64,000 nucleotides of DNA, from NCBI GenBank assembly GCA_965206355.1, contig OZ242212.1, positions 1,550,001 to 1,614,000 on the forward strand, in the 5' to 3' direction. A program made the position numbers and the translations under genes. The DNA comes from Spongiihabitans sp965206355. Lineage in GTDB: Bacteria; Pseudomonadota; Gammaproteobacteria; Arenicellales; Poriferihabitantaceae. Under the pieces are notes generated by a model, which saw only the letters and a program-made list of their open reading frames with translations, ran no database searches and was not told the DNA's origin. Positions 8,627-18,313 of this stretch are shown piece after piece; the stretch's first letter is position 1, and every line of letters starts with the position of its first letter.

Positions 8627-10189
8627 CTACCAACTGCCATTTTTCTTAAAATCTTCAACGGCGCTGGTCAATTTTCCCACCACCTCATCACTGTACGCAC
8701 AGTCGTGGTTGATTTCATCCATCAAATCGCTATAGTTTGAATTGATATAAGCCTGCATGGCATGTTCAAAATTCACCACATCAGCGACACTAACATCATC
8801 AATATAGCCCTGATTGACGGCAAACAATGAGAGTGCCATTTCAGCAACAGACATCGGTTGATATTGCGGCTGTTTCATCACTTCCATAACGCGCTCACCG
8901 CGTTGTAGTTGTTTGCGTGTTGCTTCATCCAAATCCGAAGCGAACTGCGAGAACGCCGCCAACTCGCGGTATTGCGCGAGTGCTAAACGAATACCACCGC
9001 CCAGTTTTTTGATGATCGGTGTTTGTGCGGCACCACCGACCCGCGACACCGAAAGACCGGCGTGAATCGCCGGGCGAATACCGGCATTGAATAAATCGGT
9101 TTCCAGAAAGAGTTGCCCGTCTGTAATAGAAATGACGTTGGTTGGTACGAATGCCGACACGTCCCCCGCCTGAGTTTCGATAATGGGCAATGCCGTCAGT
9201 GAGCCGGTTTGACCTTTAACCTTGCCGTCAGTAAGTTTTTCCACTTCTGCCTCATTGATGCGCGCCGCACGTTCCAGTAATCGAGAATGTAAATAAAAAA
9301 CGTCGCCCGGATAGGCTTCCCGACCGGGCGGGCGTCTTAACAACAAGGAAATTTGACGATAGGCCCATGCTTGCTTGGTCAGATCATCGTAAATAATCAG
9401 CGCATCTTCACCTTTATCACGAAAGTACTCGCCCATCGTGCAACCCGAATAAGGCGCGATAAATTGCTCTGCCGCTGAGTCTGAAGCCGCTGCGGCAACA
9501 ACGATGGTATGCTCCATAGCACCGTGTTCTTCCAGCTTCTTCACAACCGCAGCAATGCTGGATGCTTTTTGTCCAATGGCAACATAGATACACTTAATAC
9601 CCGTGCCCTTCTGGTTAATAATGGCATCAATAGCCACGGCGGTTTTTCCGGTTTGCCGATCACCAATAATCAATTCCCGCTGACCACGTCCAATGGGAAC
9701 CATAGAATCAATAGATTTCAATCCAATCTGCACCGGTTGATCCACCGATTTGCGCGTGATAACACCCGGAGCGACTTTTTCGATAGGCGATACTTCTGTG
9801 TAATCTATCGCGCCTTTGCCATCAATCGGCTGACCGAGCGCACTGACCACTCGCCCGAGCAAGCCTTCGCCGGTAGGGACTTCAAGAATGCGACCGGTAC
9901 ATTTTACCGTGTCGCCTTCGGATAGGTGTTTGTAATCTCCCAGAATAACCGCGCCGACAGAATCTTGTTCAAGATTCAATGCCAGACCAAATGTTGCTTT
10001 GTTAGCGGCCGTACCGGGGAATTCAAGCATCTCTCCCTGCATCGCTTCACTCAGTCCGTGAACGCGGGCAATGCCGTCGGTCAGTATCACAATAGTACCT
10101 TCGGTACGCGCTTGCGCATCCGCTTCAAAGTTTTTGATTCGATCCTTAATCAGTTCGCTGATTTCAGACGGATTCAATTGAATAGACAT
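8627..10189 (-). CDS. atpA: ATP synthase F1 alpha subunit
   Basis: The 520-residue non-catalytic nucleotide-binding F1 subunit starts MSIQLNPSEISELIKDRIKNF. It has the P-loop GDRQTGKTA, the conserved DDLTKQAWAYRQISLLLRRPPGREA segment and the VSRVGGAAQ arginine-finger region. It is a few residues longer than the usual 513, mainly in the C-terminal domain. The spacing to atpH is 71 bp. Confidence 0.97.
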   Translation of the reverse strand: MSIQLNPSEISELIKDRIKNFEADAQARTEGTIVILTDGIARVHGLSEAMQGEMLEFPGTAANKATFGLALNLEQDSVGAVILGDYKHLSEGDTVKCTGRILEVPTGEGLLGRVVSALGQPIDGKGAIDYTEVSPIEKVAPGVITRKSVDQPVQIGLKSIDSMVPIGRGQRELIIGDRQTGKTAVAIDAIINQKGTGIKCIYVAIGQKASSIAAVVKKLEEHGAMEHTIVVAAAASDSAAEQFIAPYSGCTMGEYFRDKGEDALIIYDDLTKQAWAYRQISLLLRRPPGREAYPGDVFYLHSRLLERAARINEAEVEKLTDGKVKGQTGSLTALPIIETQAGDVSAFVPTNVISITDGQLFLETDLFNAGIRPAIHAGLSVSRVGGAAQTPIIKKLGGGIRLALAQYRELAAFSQFASDLDEATRKQLQRGERVMEVMKQPQYQPMSVAEMALSLFAVNQGYIDDVSVADVVNFEHAMQAYINSNYSDLMDEINHDCAYSDEVVGKLTSAVEDFKKNGSW

Positions 10190-10260
10190 TTTTAAGTTTT
10201 CCTCTAGTCAGATGGTTCGGTCAGATGGTTTGGTCAGGTATGTCAGGTAGATGTTTCTGG

Positions 10261-10839
10261 CTATACGCCCAGTGTGCCTGCAAGTTGCTCAAGTTGTGCT
10301 TTCACCGAGCCATCAACTACCCAGTCTCCAGCACGAATGACTGCTCCGCCGATAAGTTCTTCATCAACGGTAAATTCAAGATTGACACTTCGCCCCAGTT
10401 TTGACTGCAGTGTCTCGGTAAATTGTTGCTGCTGATTATCGCTGATGGGTGTCGCGGTAACCATTGCCGCGGTGATGACTTTTTCTGCTTCGGCTTTACG
10501 CGCCACATAGGCTTCGGCAATATCGCCTATGGCATTGACTCGTCCATTGCGTACCAGCAACTGCACCAGATTCTTGCCCTGTTTCACCAAATTGTTGTCG
10601 CTGTCGTTCAATTTAGCGCGACCACCGCCAGAAACATCATCACAGACATCAATGATTAATTGTGTCAACTGTGCCGAAGAAACGGACGGGTCACGGCTTG
10701 CATTGCTTAAAGTGGTATCACTTGCAACGGCTGCCAGTAACTGTAACTGCTCAGCCCATTCAGAGAGCTTGCCTTGTTGCTGTGCCAGCTCAAACAAAGC
10801 CTGTGCATAGGGTCTGGCGATATTGCTTTGCGCTGACAT
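10261..10839 (-). CDS. atpH: ATP synthase F1 delta subunit
   Basis: This 192-residue peripheral stalk subunit (OSCP homologue) has an N-terminal six-helix domain beginning ARPYAQALFELAQQQGKLSEW. The C-terminal domain has the family pattern DEELIGGAVIRAGDWVVDGS. An insertion around residues 70-90 (SGGGRAKLNDSDNN) makes it about 15 residues longer than usual; it is polar and probably a loop. It is followed downstream by atpA, as in other gamma operons. Confidence 0.95.
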   Translation of the reverse strand: MSAQSNIARPYAQALFELAQQQGKLSEWAEQLQLLAAVASDTTLSNASRDPSVSSAQLTQLIIDVCDDVSGGGRAKLNDSDNNLVKQGKNLVQLLVRNGRVNAIGDIAEAYVARKAEAEKVITAAMVTATPISDNQQQQFTETLQSKLGRSVNLEFTVDEELIGGAVIRAGDWVVDGSVKAQLEQLAGTLGV

Positions 10840-10871
10840 GGTTATTTTATTTTTCGGCTTTGCTTTAGCGG

Positions 10872-11342
10872 CTAAAGTTTCGCTGCCAGATCATTCAGCA
10901 GGTCAGCGTGGGCATTACCATCCATCTCCCGTTTGAGGATTTGGCGCGCACCAGCGACAGCAAGCTCACCGACTTGTCCGCGCAAAACTTCTTTTGCCTT
11001 GTTAATTTCGGTGTCAATTTCTGCATGCGCTGCCAGGGTAATCCGCTCGCCTTCTTGTCGGGCATATTCTCTGGCTTCATCAACCAGTTCAGTGCCCCGT
11101 TTTTCGGCTTTGCCAATAATTTCATTCGCCTGATTTTTAGCTTCAGCAATAACCTGCTGTGCCTGATCACGACCTTCCTGCTCAGCCATTTGTCCCTTTT
11201 CAGCGGCGGCAAGACCATCGGCAATTTGAGTTTTCCGTTGATGCAGTGCGCCGATAATCGGCGACCAAACGAATTTTTTGGCGAACCAGACAAAGCCAAT
11301 AAAAAACAGTACCTGGAAAGCTAGTGTGAGATTAAGATTCAT
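10872..11342 (-). CDS. atpF: ATP synthase Fo b subunit
   Basis: This 156-residue peripheral stalk subunit has one N-terminal membrane helix (LTLAFQVLFFIGFVWFAKKF, residues 5-24) with the conserved start MNLNLTL. A long charged amphipathic helix follows and dimerises along the side of F1. Length matches E. coli AtpF. It lies between atpE and atpH in the standard order. Confidence 0.96.
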   Translation of the reverse strand: MNLNLTLAFQVLFFIGFVWFAKKFVWSPIIGALHQRKTQIADGLAAAEKGQMAEQEGRDQAQQVIAEAKNQANEIIGKAEKRGTELVDEAREYARQEGERITLAAHAEIDTEINKAKEVLRGQVGELAVAGARQILKREMDGNAHADLLNDLAAKL

Positions 11343-11396
11343 CCCGACTCGCCTCTAATTTATTGTTAACATGGGTGGTAGTTAGTCTTTTCGGGC

Positions 11397-11627
11397 TTAG
11401 GCCACAGCAAACAGAACGTACATAGCAATACCCACAGCAATCATAGGCACGGCATCAACCAGCCCCATGACGATGAAGAATTGTGTACGCAACATAGGAA
11501 TCAGTTCCGGTTGACGGGCTGCGCCCTCAAGAAAACGACCGCCGAGGATACCGATGCCAACAGCAGCGCCTAATGCGCCCAGACCCATCATGATCCCGCC
11601 TGCGATATATAAAAGTGCTTGTTCCAT
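11397..11627 (-). CDS. atpE: ATP synthase Fo c subunit (proteolipid)
   Basis: The 76-residue hairpin of two membrane helices is joined by the polar loop GAARQPEL. The ion-binding carboxylate is Asp58 in GLVDAVPMIAVG, and there is no Gln/Ser/Glu sodium signature, so proton coupling is expected. Ten or so copies form the rotor ring. Confidence 0.96.
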   Translation of the reverse strand: MEQALLYIAGGIMMGLGALGAAVGIGILGGRFLEGAARQPELIPMLRTQFFIVMGLVDAVPMIAVGIAMYVLFAVA

Positions 11628-11693
11628 CTTAATCTCCGAGTAAGTAGATAGTTAGCTTAAAAAAATAATAAAATAAAAAAACAGTTTCCAATC

Positions 11694-12557
11694 TTAATGA
11701 TGTTGATGCGCCATATCCATATAAACAATAGTTAATACCATGAAAATAAACGCCTGCAAAGTAATAATCAATATATGAAAAACCGCCCAGACAAACTGGA
11801 GCACACCACCGAACAAAGTCAGGGTAACGCCAGCACCAAACATCAATGAGATTAGAATGAAAATCATCTCCCCTGCGTACATATTACCAAACAACCGCAG
11901 TGAGTGAGAAATGGGTTTTGAAATCATACTGACGAATTCAAGGAAAAAATTCACAGGTATAAATAACACTTTCAGCACAAGATTTTTTGCTTCAAATGGC
12001 TGCATAGTCAATTCTGCCGCAAAGCCGCCGATGCCTTTGACCTTGATGCTGTAATAGAGCATCAGCACAAAAACACTCAATGCCAGTCCAAATGTAATGT
12101 TGGGATCGGTGCTGGGAACCACTTTCTGAAAATGAATCCCGAAAAGCGCCAACAGTCTCGGCAATACTTCCACTGGGACAAGATCCATCAGATTCATCAG
12201 GAATACCCAACAAAACAAGGTCAGTGCCATAGGGGCAATCAAATCATTCTTACCGCTAAATGAATCGCGCACATTACTATCTACGAATTCAACAATCCAT
12301 TCAACGAAGTTCTGCATCATGCCCGGTACCCCGCAAGTAACCGATTTCGCTACGCCACGAAAAACCATCAGGAACAAAACGCCCAAAGTGAAGGACCAAA
12401 ACAAACTGTCCACATGAACCGCCATAAAGCCCATTTCGGCGGCTTCTGCTCCAGACTGCGCCAATCCCCAATGTCCATCAAGATGCCGTCCAAAGGTCAG
12501 GTTGGTTAAGTGGTGACGAATAAACTCCGTTGAGGTAATCGCTTCTGACGATGCCAT
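11694..12557 (-). CDS. atpB: ATP synthase Fo a subunit
   Basis: This 287-residue integral membrane stator subunit carries the proton half-channels. The essential Arg is in KPISHSLRLFGNMYAGE. The conserved NFVEWIVEFVD, WVFLMNLMDLVP and Gln-containing ITLQAFIFMVLT segments are present, with five to six membrane helices. Upstream, the link to atpI is interrupted by a MITE. Confidence 0.96.
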   Translation of the reverse strand: MASSEAITSTEFIRHHLTNLTFGRHLDGHWGLAQSGAEAAEMGFMAVHVDSLFWSFTLGVLFLMVFRGVAKSVTCGVPGMMQNFVEWIVEFVDSNVRDSFSGKNDLIAPMALTLFCWVFLMNLMDLVPVEVLPRLLALFGIHFQKVVPSTDPNITFGLALSVFVLMLYYSIKVKGIGGFAAELTMQPFEAKNLVLKVLFIPVNFFLEFVSMISKPISHSLRLFGNMYAGEMIFILISLMFGAGVTLTLFGGVLQFVWAVFHILIITLQAFIFMVLTIVYMDMAHQHH

Positions 12558-12587
12558 CTAACTATTAATATATGTGACTAATTGTTC

Positions 12588-12726
12588 GAGACCTTTGCAC
12601 GAAAGCCATTTCACCTGCATGCTACGTTAAAAACGTACTCAATCGGTCATTTATAAGCATAAACTCCCTCATTCCGTGCGTTTTTGCCTTGCCTGAAAGC
12701 GAAATCATCTTCCGTGCAAAGGTCTC
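12588..12726. mobile_element. 139-bp MITE, copy 1 (GAGACCTTTGCACG ends)
   Basis: The inverted-repeat ends are GAGACCTTTGCACG at the left and its complement CGTGCAAAGGTCTC at the right. The internal sequence is non-coding and conserved in the copies at 57852-57992 and 62263-62402. It is flanked by a 5-bp direct repeat, TGTTC (12583-12587 and 12727-12731), which marks transposition. It separates atpI from atpB. No transposase with these ends lies in the window. Confidence 0.9.
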
Positions 12727-12731
12727 TGTTC

Positions 12732-12934
12732 TAAATATTATGTGCAGGAAGCACTGACAAATAACCGCTCCTCGGTAATTTCTCCTGCATTGCTCTTAAT
12801 AAGCTACATCTATGTAGAGATGCGTTACTTGCACTTCCGCCAGTCATGGCGGTCACGAAAAAGTCCTAATTACCAGAGCTTCCCATTATATTATGAATCC
12901 GACCTTAAAATTTTTATATTCAGTTTTTGGCATA
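12732..12934. other. Spacer between MITE and atpI
   Basis: About 200 bp of AT-rich sequence follows the atpI stop on the minus strand. The short plus-strand ORFs here have no recognisable features. I see no gene. Together with the MITE this makes an atypical gap of about 380 bp inside the ATP synthase operon. Confidence 0.6.
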
Positions 12935-13456
12935 TCAGTTTTTGAAAAAGGGCAATGGAACGGCTACTGCCACCTGTACGACAAAATAACCCAGCACAAC
13001 AAGCACAGGTTCAAGATCAAGCGCAATCAAACCAAATCCAATGCCACCACCGACGATGACCAATTTATTCAATAATCCTGAATATATCGGCAACAAAGCC
13101 AAAGCACTCGCATCATCCGAACCCTCACGGCTTGCGGCATTGACAGCAGTTTTTCTAATCGGCCTGCTTCTGATACTTCCAGCACTTAGTATTGTACCCG
13201 AAATCGCCAGTGCTGAACCATAAATTGATGCTTTAAGTTTAGCAAATAGTCCGGCAACAATTTCCACATCACTGCCACTGAAAAGTTTTTCAGCAAAAAC
13301 CCAGTTCATTGAACAGGGCATCGAAAACAATAACCCATAAATCCCCAGTATCCCCAGCAACAGCAACAATGAAACCACGCCTTGCAACACCAAAACACGT
13401 TTAACACCCTGCCTCAACATATCCTCTTTAGCAATTTTCCCGGCACCCTTATTCAT
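12935..13456 (-). CDS. atpI: ATP synthase assembly/regulatory protein AtpI-like
   Basis: The 173-residue protein has an N-terminal KEDMLRQGVKRVLVLQGVVS segment and four predicted membrane helices (about residues 20-45, 75-95, 125-145 and 148-168), fitting AtpI, the c-ring assembly helper. It is longer than the usual roughly 125 residues. The extra part is a polar linker, IRSRPIRKTAVNAASREGSD, between helices 2 and 3. It is first in the operon, with the remnant transposons directly upstream and no parAB genes. The family call rests on position and topology more than on strict motifs. Confidence 0.72.
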   Translation of the reverse strand: MNKGAGKIAKEDMLRQGVKRVLVLQGVVSLLLLLGILGIYGLLFSMPCSMNWVFAEKLFSGSDVEIVAGLFAKLKASIYGSALAISGTILSAGSIRSRPIRKTAVNAASREGSDDASALALLPIYSGLLNKLVIVGGGIGFGLIALDLEPVLVVLGYFVVQVAVAVPLPFFKN

Positions 13457-13579
13457 TTGTCATTGACCCACCGTCACGGCATGTCTTCAGGGTTTTCTTC
13501 TTACCAAACAAGACTACTACCAAAAACGTGGCGCATTATAGGGACATCCTCACTGACAGTCAATACCGTTTCCCGAGCT

Positions 13580-13860
13580 GTTAGCAACAAATAGAAATGT
13601 CCGGTTTCGTAGCAAATAGGTTGTCCGCTTTTAGCGTGATGGTTGGAAGGTTCCAGAGGGGCCTGCCCACTGCCGGTTGAGCCGCGGACATTAGGCGACA
13701 ACCGGGAATGCATTTGATACTACCTGACCCTGGGCATCATACCTTGCCAGCTCCCGGGGACCACGGTGAATGGCCAAGGTGCCATCGATGTAGCGTAGCA
13801 CTTTGACCTTCGCCTTCACATTAATGACAGCGGTGACGATCCGCTGGTATCTGTAGCTCC
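13580..13860 (-). pseudogene. ISNCY-type transposon remnant, 3' end (left copy)
   Basis: On the minus strand this encodes the C-terminal tail of an ISNCY-family transposase, including VKAKVKVLRYIDGTLAIHRG and PRELARYDAQG. It ends in the terminal sequence beginning GTTAGCAACAAATAG. The same roughly 280 bp recurs at 18314-18590 in the same orientation. Upstream transposase sequence is missing and replaced by an IS1595-like fragment. It is a dead remnant. Confidence 0.75.
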
Positions 13861-14090
13861 CGCCCCGTTTGGGCAAGCCAAACACAGGAATTTTCCCCGC
13901 CGCGCCCGTGTTTTCCTTTTCGCCGACCGCCAAAATAACTTTCATCCACATCAATCCCGCCTTCAAACAGGATATCGTTTTCAGCCTCAAGTTCATAGGC
14001 AATAATTTCGTGCAGGCGCAGGAAGAAAAACGTAGCCGTTTTGCGGTTCACCGTACACAAATCACCTGTTGTTCGCGCCGTTGATCCGGC
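13861..14090 (-). pseudogene. IS1595-family transposase fragment
   Basis: Minus-strand frames encode RLHEIIAYELE, IDVDESYFGGRRKGKHGRG and, after a frame change, GKIPVFGLPKRGG. These are the DDE domain landmarks of IS1595-type (ISXO2-like) transposases. Frameshifts and loss of both ends make it a pseudogene. It abuts the ISNCY fragment, so one element was interrupted or fused with the other. The remaining bases to 14368 show no gene. Confidence 0.7.
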
Positions 14091-14368
14091 GATGAGATGT
14101 TAAATTGGACGGTCTTGTTTGTAACAACTTAGACGACTCTTTCGCACACTACCCATAATAACCTCTTTTTTGAGTTATCTGGATCAGTCCCTAAATCTTT
14201 ATCTCTCATCATTTTCTATTGCTTATCAGTGCTATTAATCATGACGGCTAGGGTAAATTACTCACCCGATTTAGGGAATAGCCAAAAAAATGAGTGGCAG
14301 TAATGGCGTGCCCCTATACTTATCACGTTGACCATGGTGGGTATCAAAATGATACCTACGGTTAGGAA

Positions 14369-15238
14369 TCATGTTTCTCCAGTTGTCGAGATGTCCGCAT
14401 AGAGTCCTGGTCGACGTTGATCCATCAATGGATACCGACGGCGAACTTCGGCGATGAACGAAAGATCAATGTGAGAAGTCACGCAACACTCATCGTCCTG
14501 AGCCGTTGCAAGTATTACGCCCCAAGGGTCAACAACCATGCTACGTCCGACAAATCCGATTCCCGATTTTGGCTCGATGCCATATTGACCAGATGCCACG
14601 ACAAAACATTGATTTTCGGCTGCCCTCGCTCGCAGGAAAAACTCCCAATGGTCGAAGCGTGGGCTAATAAAGGCGGATGCACAGATTATTATTTGTGCGC
14701 CATTGATGCCCATTACACGGTAAACTTCCGGAAACCTCAGGTCCGAACAGACTGACAATCCTATGCGACCGATGAGCGTCTCAAAAACCGGTAATTCTGA
14801 ACCCGCCTCGATTTTGGAAGATTCTATAATGCCACTACGAATATCGGTTCTACTAGGGGCATCAAAGAGATGGGTTTTGTCGTAGCGACCGATAATTTCA
14901 CCGTCTGGGCTAATGAATGGCGCGCTATTGAAATAGAGTCCGTCTCTTTTCTCATAGATTGATCCGACAACATACATGCCAAATTTTTTCGCTTTCTCAG
15001 CCAGAAAATCTGTCGTTGGTCCAGGAACGGGTTCGGCGGTTTCTTTGTAAACATCAGGACCACTATAACTTAGCCCTGTCCAAACTTCTGGAAGAACGAC
15101 GAGATCTGTCCCCCGCTCGCCCGCTACATCAAGTAAGTTTGAGACTTTGCGAAACGTATCTTCCTTTTCACCGTCAACCGCTGTGAACTGTAGTGCGGAT
15201 ACAATTAGTTCATTTTTCGATGGCATCGGATTTTTCAT
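14369..15238 (-). CDS. Carbon-nitrogen hydrolase (nitrilase superfamily)
   Basis: The enzyme hydrolyses a non-peptide C-N bond (amide, carbamoyl or nitrile) through a Glu-Lys-Cys triad. Counted from the in-frame TTG at 15268, the triad is Glu61 in LPEVW, Lys131 in YDKTHLF and Cys174 in SVCSDLRFPE. The TTG at 15268 overlaps the dctP stop; ATG 15238 (MKNPMPSK) or 15226 are more ordinary starts. Cytosolic, with no signal peptide. It is the last gene of a dctQ-dctM-dctP-hydrolase operon, so its substrate is probably what the TRAP system imports, an amide or ureido carboxylate. The branch resembles omega-amidase/carbamoylputrescine amidase enzymes but cannot be fixed. Confidence 0.85.
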   Translation of the reverse strand: MKNPMPSKNELIVSALQFTAVDGEKEDTFRKVSNLLDVAGERGTDLVVLPEVWTGLSYSGPDVYKETAEPVPGPTTDFLAEKAKKFGMYVVGSIYEKRDGLYFNSAPFISPDGEIIGRYDKTHLFDAPSRTDIRSGIIESSKIEAGSELPVFETLIGRIGLSVCSDLRFPEVYRVMGINGAQIIICASAFISPRFDHWEFFLRARAAENQCFVVASGQYGIEPKSGIGFVGRSMVVDPWGVILATAQDDECCVTSHIDLSFIAEVRRRYPLMDQRRPGLYADISTTGET

Positions 15239-15264
15239 GTCGAAAGTGATTTCAGGTATGCGAC

Positions 15265-16392
15265 TCAAAACCCATAGCTGGATGGGTCAATCTTGTCGTA
15301 GATTTCGCGCTTCACCAGTTTGGTCAACGCAGTCTCGTCCGTCCGGTCAACATCCTGAAGAAGACTGCCCCATTTCGTGACTACGGCGAGAAAATCATTG
15401 ATGAGCAAATCTGGATTATCAATTCCACGCTTTTCACGAGCGATTTGTTTGACGTTAGCAAGATCGGCTACAACGAAACGGTTAAGTGATACCTGCATGT
15501 CATCGGTGGGTGTGACTACGGTAACACCAAGTTGCGCTGCGTTATCGGTCGCATGTGCAGCATCAACCTGATATTTCAGTTCAATGCGAACCATGGCAAC
15601 TGCCATCTCGTCAAATAGAATTTTTCGCTGTGCATCGTTAATACTACGCCAGAAAGACGGGTTATAGCCCCACTCGAATCCGGCAAAGTAGACCCCCAGT
15701 GGCAATGTAACGATGGACTTCACAACGTCCTTCAAACTGAAAGATTCAAGCGCATCGGCTGCATTCGCCGCGCAGTCCAGAGAACCAGAATCAAGACCGG
15801 TATACATTTCACTTGATGGCACACTAACCGTAGTCGCGCCGATATATTCAGCGAAACGCGACCAGGCACCACCCGGTACACGCAGTTTCAAACCCTTGAA
15901 GTCTTCAATAGAAGCAATTTCAGTACGACACATCAGGTGATATGGTGTGGTGGCATATCCACCCCCATAGACGATTCCGTTTTTTGCCCACTCTTCTTGC
16001 ATTGCGGGATGGAACATTGCAAACTCCGTCGAAGCGAACGCCATGACCAGTGGATCTGGGTTCCCGAAAGACAGATCAGAAATTACATTCGTAATTGGTA
16101 ATTCCGCAGGTGTGTAGGTTCCGGCATGGTAGCCGACCTGAGCTACACCATCGCGCACGCCCTGCATTGAAGCGGCTGGAGGCAGAAGCGAACCACCGGT
16201 GAAAACTTTAAACGTCACTGCGCCACCAGTTGCCTCGGATACTCTCTTGGCCCACTCAATGTATCCTTGCTCGGACAACACATGCGTCTGGCTGAAAAAG
16301 ACGTTAGCATTGTTATCGGCTTCTACAGCCATTGGAACAGCTAATACGAAAGCACAGGCGACCCAAGTTAGACGATGTTTTTTATTGAGCAT
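15265..16392 (-). CDS. dctP: TRAP transporter substrate-binding protein (DctP family)
   Basis: This 375-residue periplasmic receptor has a signal peptide (KKHRLTWVACAFVLAVPMAV, cleavage near VEA-D). The mature domain has the DctP landmarks: LSEQGYIEWAKRVSEATGGAV near the N-terminus, and the LKGLKLRVPG-like segment FKGLKLRVPGGAW with the conserved Arg that binds the ligand carboxylate. The TGLDSGSLDCAANAADAL region follows. It delivers an organic anion to the DctQM permease encoded just upstream. The ligand is not readable. Confidence 0.9.
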   Translation of the reverse strand: MLNKKHRLTWVACAFVLAVPMAVEADNNANVFFSQTHVLSEQGYIEWAKRVSEATGGAVTFKVFTGGSLLPPAASMQGVRDGVAQVGYHAGTYTPAELPITNVISDLSFGNPDPLVMAFASTEFAMFHPAMQEEWAKNGIVYGGGYATTPYHLMCRTEIASIEDFKGLKLRVPGGAWSRFAEYIGATTVSVPSSEMYTGLDSGSLDCAANAADALESFSLKDVVKSIVTLPLGVYFAGFEWGYNPSFWRSINDAQRKILFDEMAVAMVRIELKYQVDAAHATDNAAQLGVTVVTPTDDMQVSLNRFVVADLANVKQIAREKRGIDNPDLLINDFLAVVTKWGSLLQDVDRTDETALTKLVKREIYDKIDPSSYGF

Positions 16393-16437
16393 GTTTTTCT
16401 CCTATTGGTTTGGTTTTGTAATTTGGACATTGGATGG

Positions 16438-17754
16438 TCAAGCGGACATCAGTGCTGGAAGCCATAGCGTTAGTGTTGGAAAGATAATCAGTATTAGTAG
16501 TGTTAGAATGTCCATTATTAGGAACCAGAATACGCCGTGGAAAATCACTGACAGTGGTATCGAGTCACCAAGCGCACTCTTCATTATGTAAACATTCAAT
16601 CCTACTGGTGGCGTGATAAGACCAATCTCAAGTAGTTTAATGGTAATGATACCGAACCAAATCAGGTTGACACCTTCGATATTCAACGCCGGCAAGATGA
16701 TCGGCAATGTAAGTAGCATCAGACCGATACCGTCAATGAACATGCCAAGAACTACATAGATAAGAGCGATCTGTAGGATAAGTATTGTGGTGCCTCCTCC
16801 CGTGTCAATCATTGCGTTGGCAAGAAATTCTGGAACACCTGATAAGGCGGTGAAACGAGTAAACATAACCGCCCCCACAGCCAGAATAAATATCGACGCG
16901 GTTGCGTCCGTGGTCTCAGCGATAGCGGCACGAGCGACTTTCACGGTCAGACGGCGACGTATTGAAGCAAGCAGACAGGCAGTAGCAGCACCTACTGCTC
17001 CAGCTTCCGTCGGAGTGAACACGCCCGTAAAAATTCCTCCGAGCACACCTACGACGAGTACTGGAAATGGCCAGATTTCCCTGAGTACGAGCAGGCGTTC
17101 AAGCCAAGTGAATTCGGTATTTCCCCGAGGTGCGATTTCCGGGTTAAAAATCGCACGTAATGTGATCATTCCAATATAGACCGCTGCGGAAAGCACTCCG
17201 GGAATAATTCCTGCAATGAACAGTTTGCCGATTGATTGCTCAGTAAATATACCGTATAAGACCATCAAAATCGAAGGTGGAATGAGTGATCCTAGGGTTC
17301 CTGAAGCCGCCACGACACCAGTGGCGAGAGAGGGTGAATAGCCCGATTTGAGCATCTCTGGAACTGCGATACGTGACATCGCTGCCGCAGTTGCAACACT
17401 TGATCCTGATGCGGCAGCGAACATGCCACAAGCGGCGACACTCGCTGAGGCCAGTCCGCCCGGTACCCGCCCTATAACGATGCGCATGGCCTCAAACACG
17501 CCACTGGTCAACCCGCTATGTGAAGCGATGAACCCCATCAGCAGGAACATCGGAATCGCACTCAGCGACCAATTTCCAACAAAGTTGAACGGGAGTGCTG
17601 TAACGATACCCCAAGCAGCCGTCAGATTAGTTAGAGCCCAAATGCCGACAAATGAAACAAGCCCGAGTGCCACACCAATAGGCACCCGAACAGCAATCAA
17701 TGCTAAAACAGAGCCAATTCCGATGAGACCAATGTCAACATTATCCAAAACCAT
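16438..17754 (-). CDS. dctM: TRAP transporter large permease (DctM family)
   Basis: The 438-residue, roughly 12-helix, sodium-coupled permease has typical DctM segments: FVGNWSLSAIPMFLLMGFIA, GSSVATAAAMSRIAVPEM, SGTLGSLIPPSILMVLYG and LITPPVGLNVYIMKS. Length is standard. It lies 10 bp after dctQ and 45 bp before dctP. Confidence 0.93.
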   Translation of the reverse strand: MVLDNVDIGLIGIGSVLALIAVRVPIGVALGLVSFVGIWALTNLTAAWGIVTALPFNFVGNWSLSAIPMFLLMGFIASHSGLTSGVFEAMRIVIGRVPGGLASASVAACGMFAAASGSSVATAAAMSRIAVPEMLKSGYSPSLATGVVAASGTLGSLIPPSILMVLYGIFTEQSIGKLFIAGIIPGVLSAAVYIGMITLRAIFNPEIAPRGNTEFTWLERLLVLREIWPFPVLVVGVLGGIFTGVFTPTEAGAVGAATACLLASIRRRLTVKVARAAIAETTDATASIFILAVGAVMFTRFTALSGVPEFLANAMIDTGGGTTILILQIALIYVVLGMFIDGIGLMLLTLPIILPALNIEGVNLIWFGIITIKLLEIGLITPPVGLNVYIMKSALGDSIPLSVIFHGVFWFLIMDILTLLILIIFPTLTLWLPALMSA

Positions 17755-17764
17755 TTACCCGCCC

Positions 17765-18268
17765 TTAAGTTTGATAGATTGGGCTACGGCATAGTATGAC
17801 TTCAATCAATAGACGGACGGCCGAGACCAGAGCAACAAAACCAAAACTAATAGGCAAGATGAAACGACTAGGCCAGATAACAAGTTCAGTTGGTCCCATT
17901 ACAATCTCTCCCACGTGCATCGCATGCCAGGCATCAATTGCGGCCTGCCAAGCCATCATCGTGAAGAAAATGCAAGAGAGTAGAAGAGCAATCCCGAGGC
18001 AAATTCGTTGACCTGTGTCGGGCAGGAGCTGAACCAAAAGGTCAACCGCAATGTGTTTCCCCCTGAACTCAATGAACGGCAACGGAAGAAAAACCACCCC
18101 CACCATGTAGTAGAAGGCAACCGTCTCGACCGTGCCAGTAATAGGTGCGTTGAAGAAATATTTCATCAATACGTCGGCGACCATGTGAAGCATCATTAAA
18201 GCGACGAGAATTCCTCCCAGATACATTTTTGTTGTTGCAACCCATACCAGCACTTTTGTCATAGGCAC
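17765..18268 (-). CDS. dctQ: TRAP transporter small permease (DctQ family)
   Basis: This 167-residue four-helix membrane protein has the DctQ pattern VADVLMKYFFNAPITGTVE and FIEFRGKHIAVDLLVQLLP. It is the first gene of the operon. Its upstream region runs straight into the right ISNCY remnant, so the promoter may lie within or next to transposon sequence. Confidence 0.9.
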   Translation of the reverse strand: MPMTKVLVWVATTKMYLGGILVALMMLHMVADVLMKYFFNAPITGTVETVAFYYMVGVVFLPLPFIEFRGKHIAVDLLVQLLPDTGQRICLGIALLLSCIFFTMMAWQAAIDAWHAMHVGEIVMGPTELVIWPSRFILPISFGFVALVSAVRLLIEVILCRSPIYQT

Positions 18269-18313
18269 AAATTTTACCTGATATATTTGTGTAAACCAAG
18301 CAATTTTTTACGT

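Noticed and set aside
12742..12945. Plus-strand ORF downstream of the MITE
   Set aside because: It has no start context or conserved pattern, and runs into the antisense of atpI.
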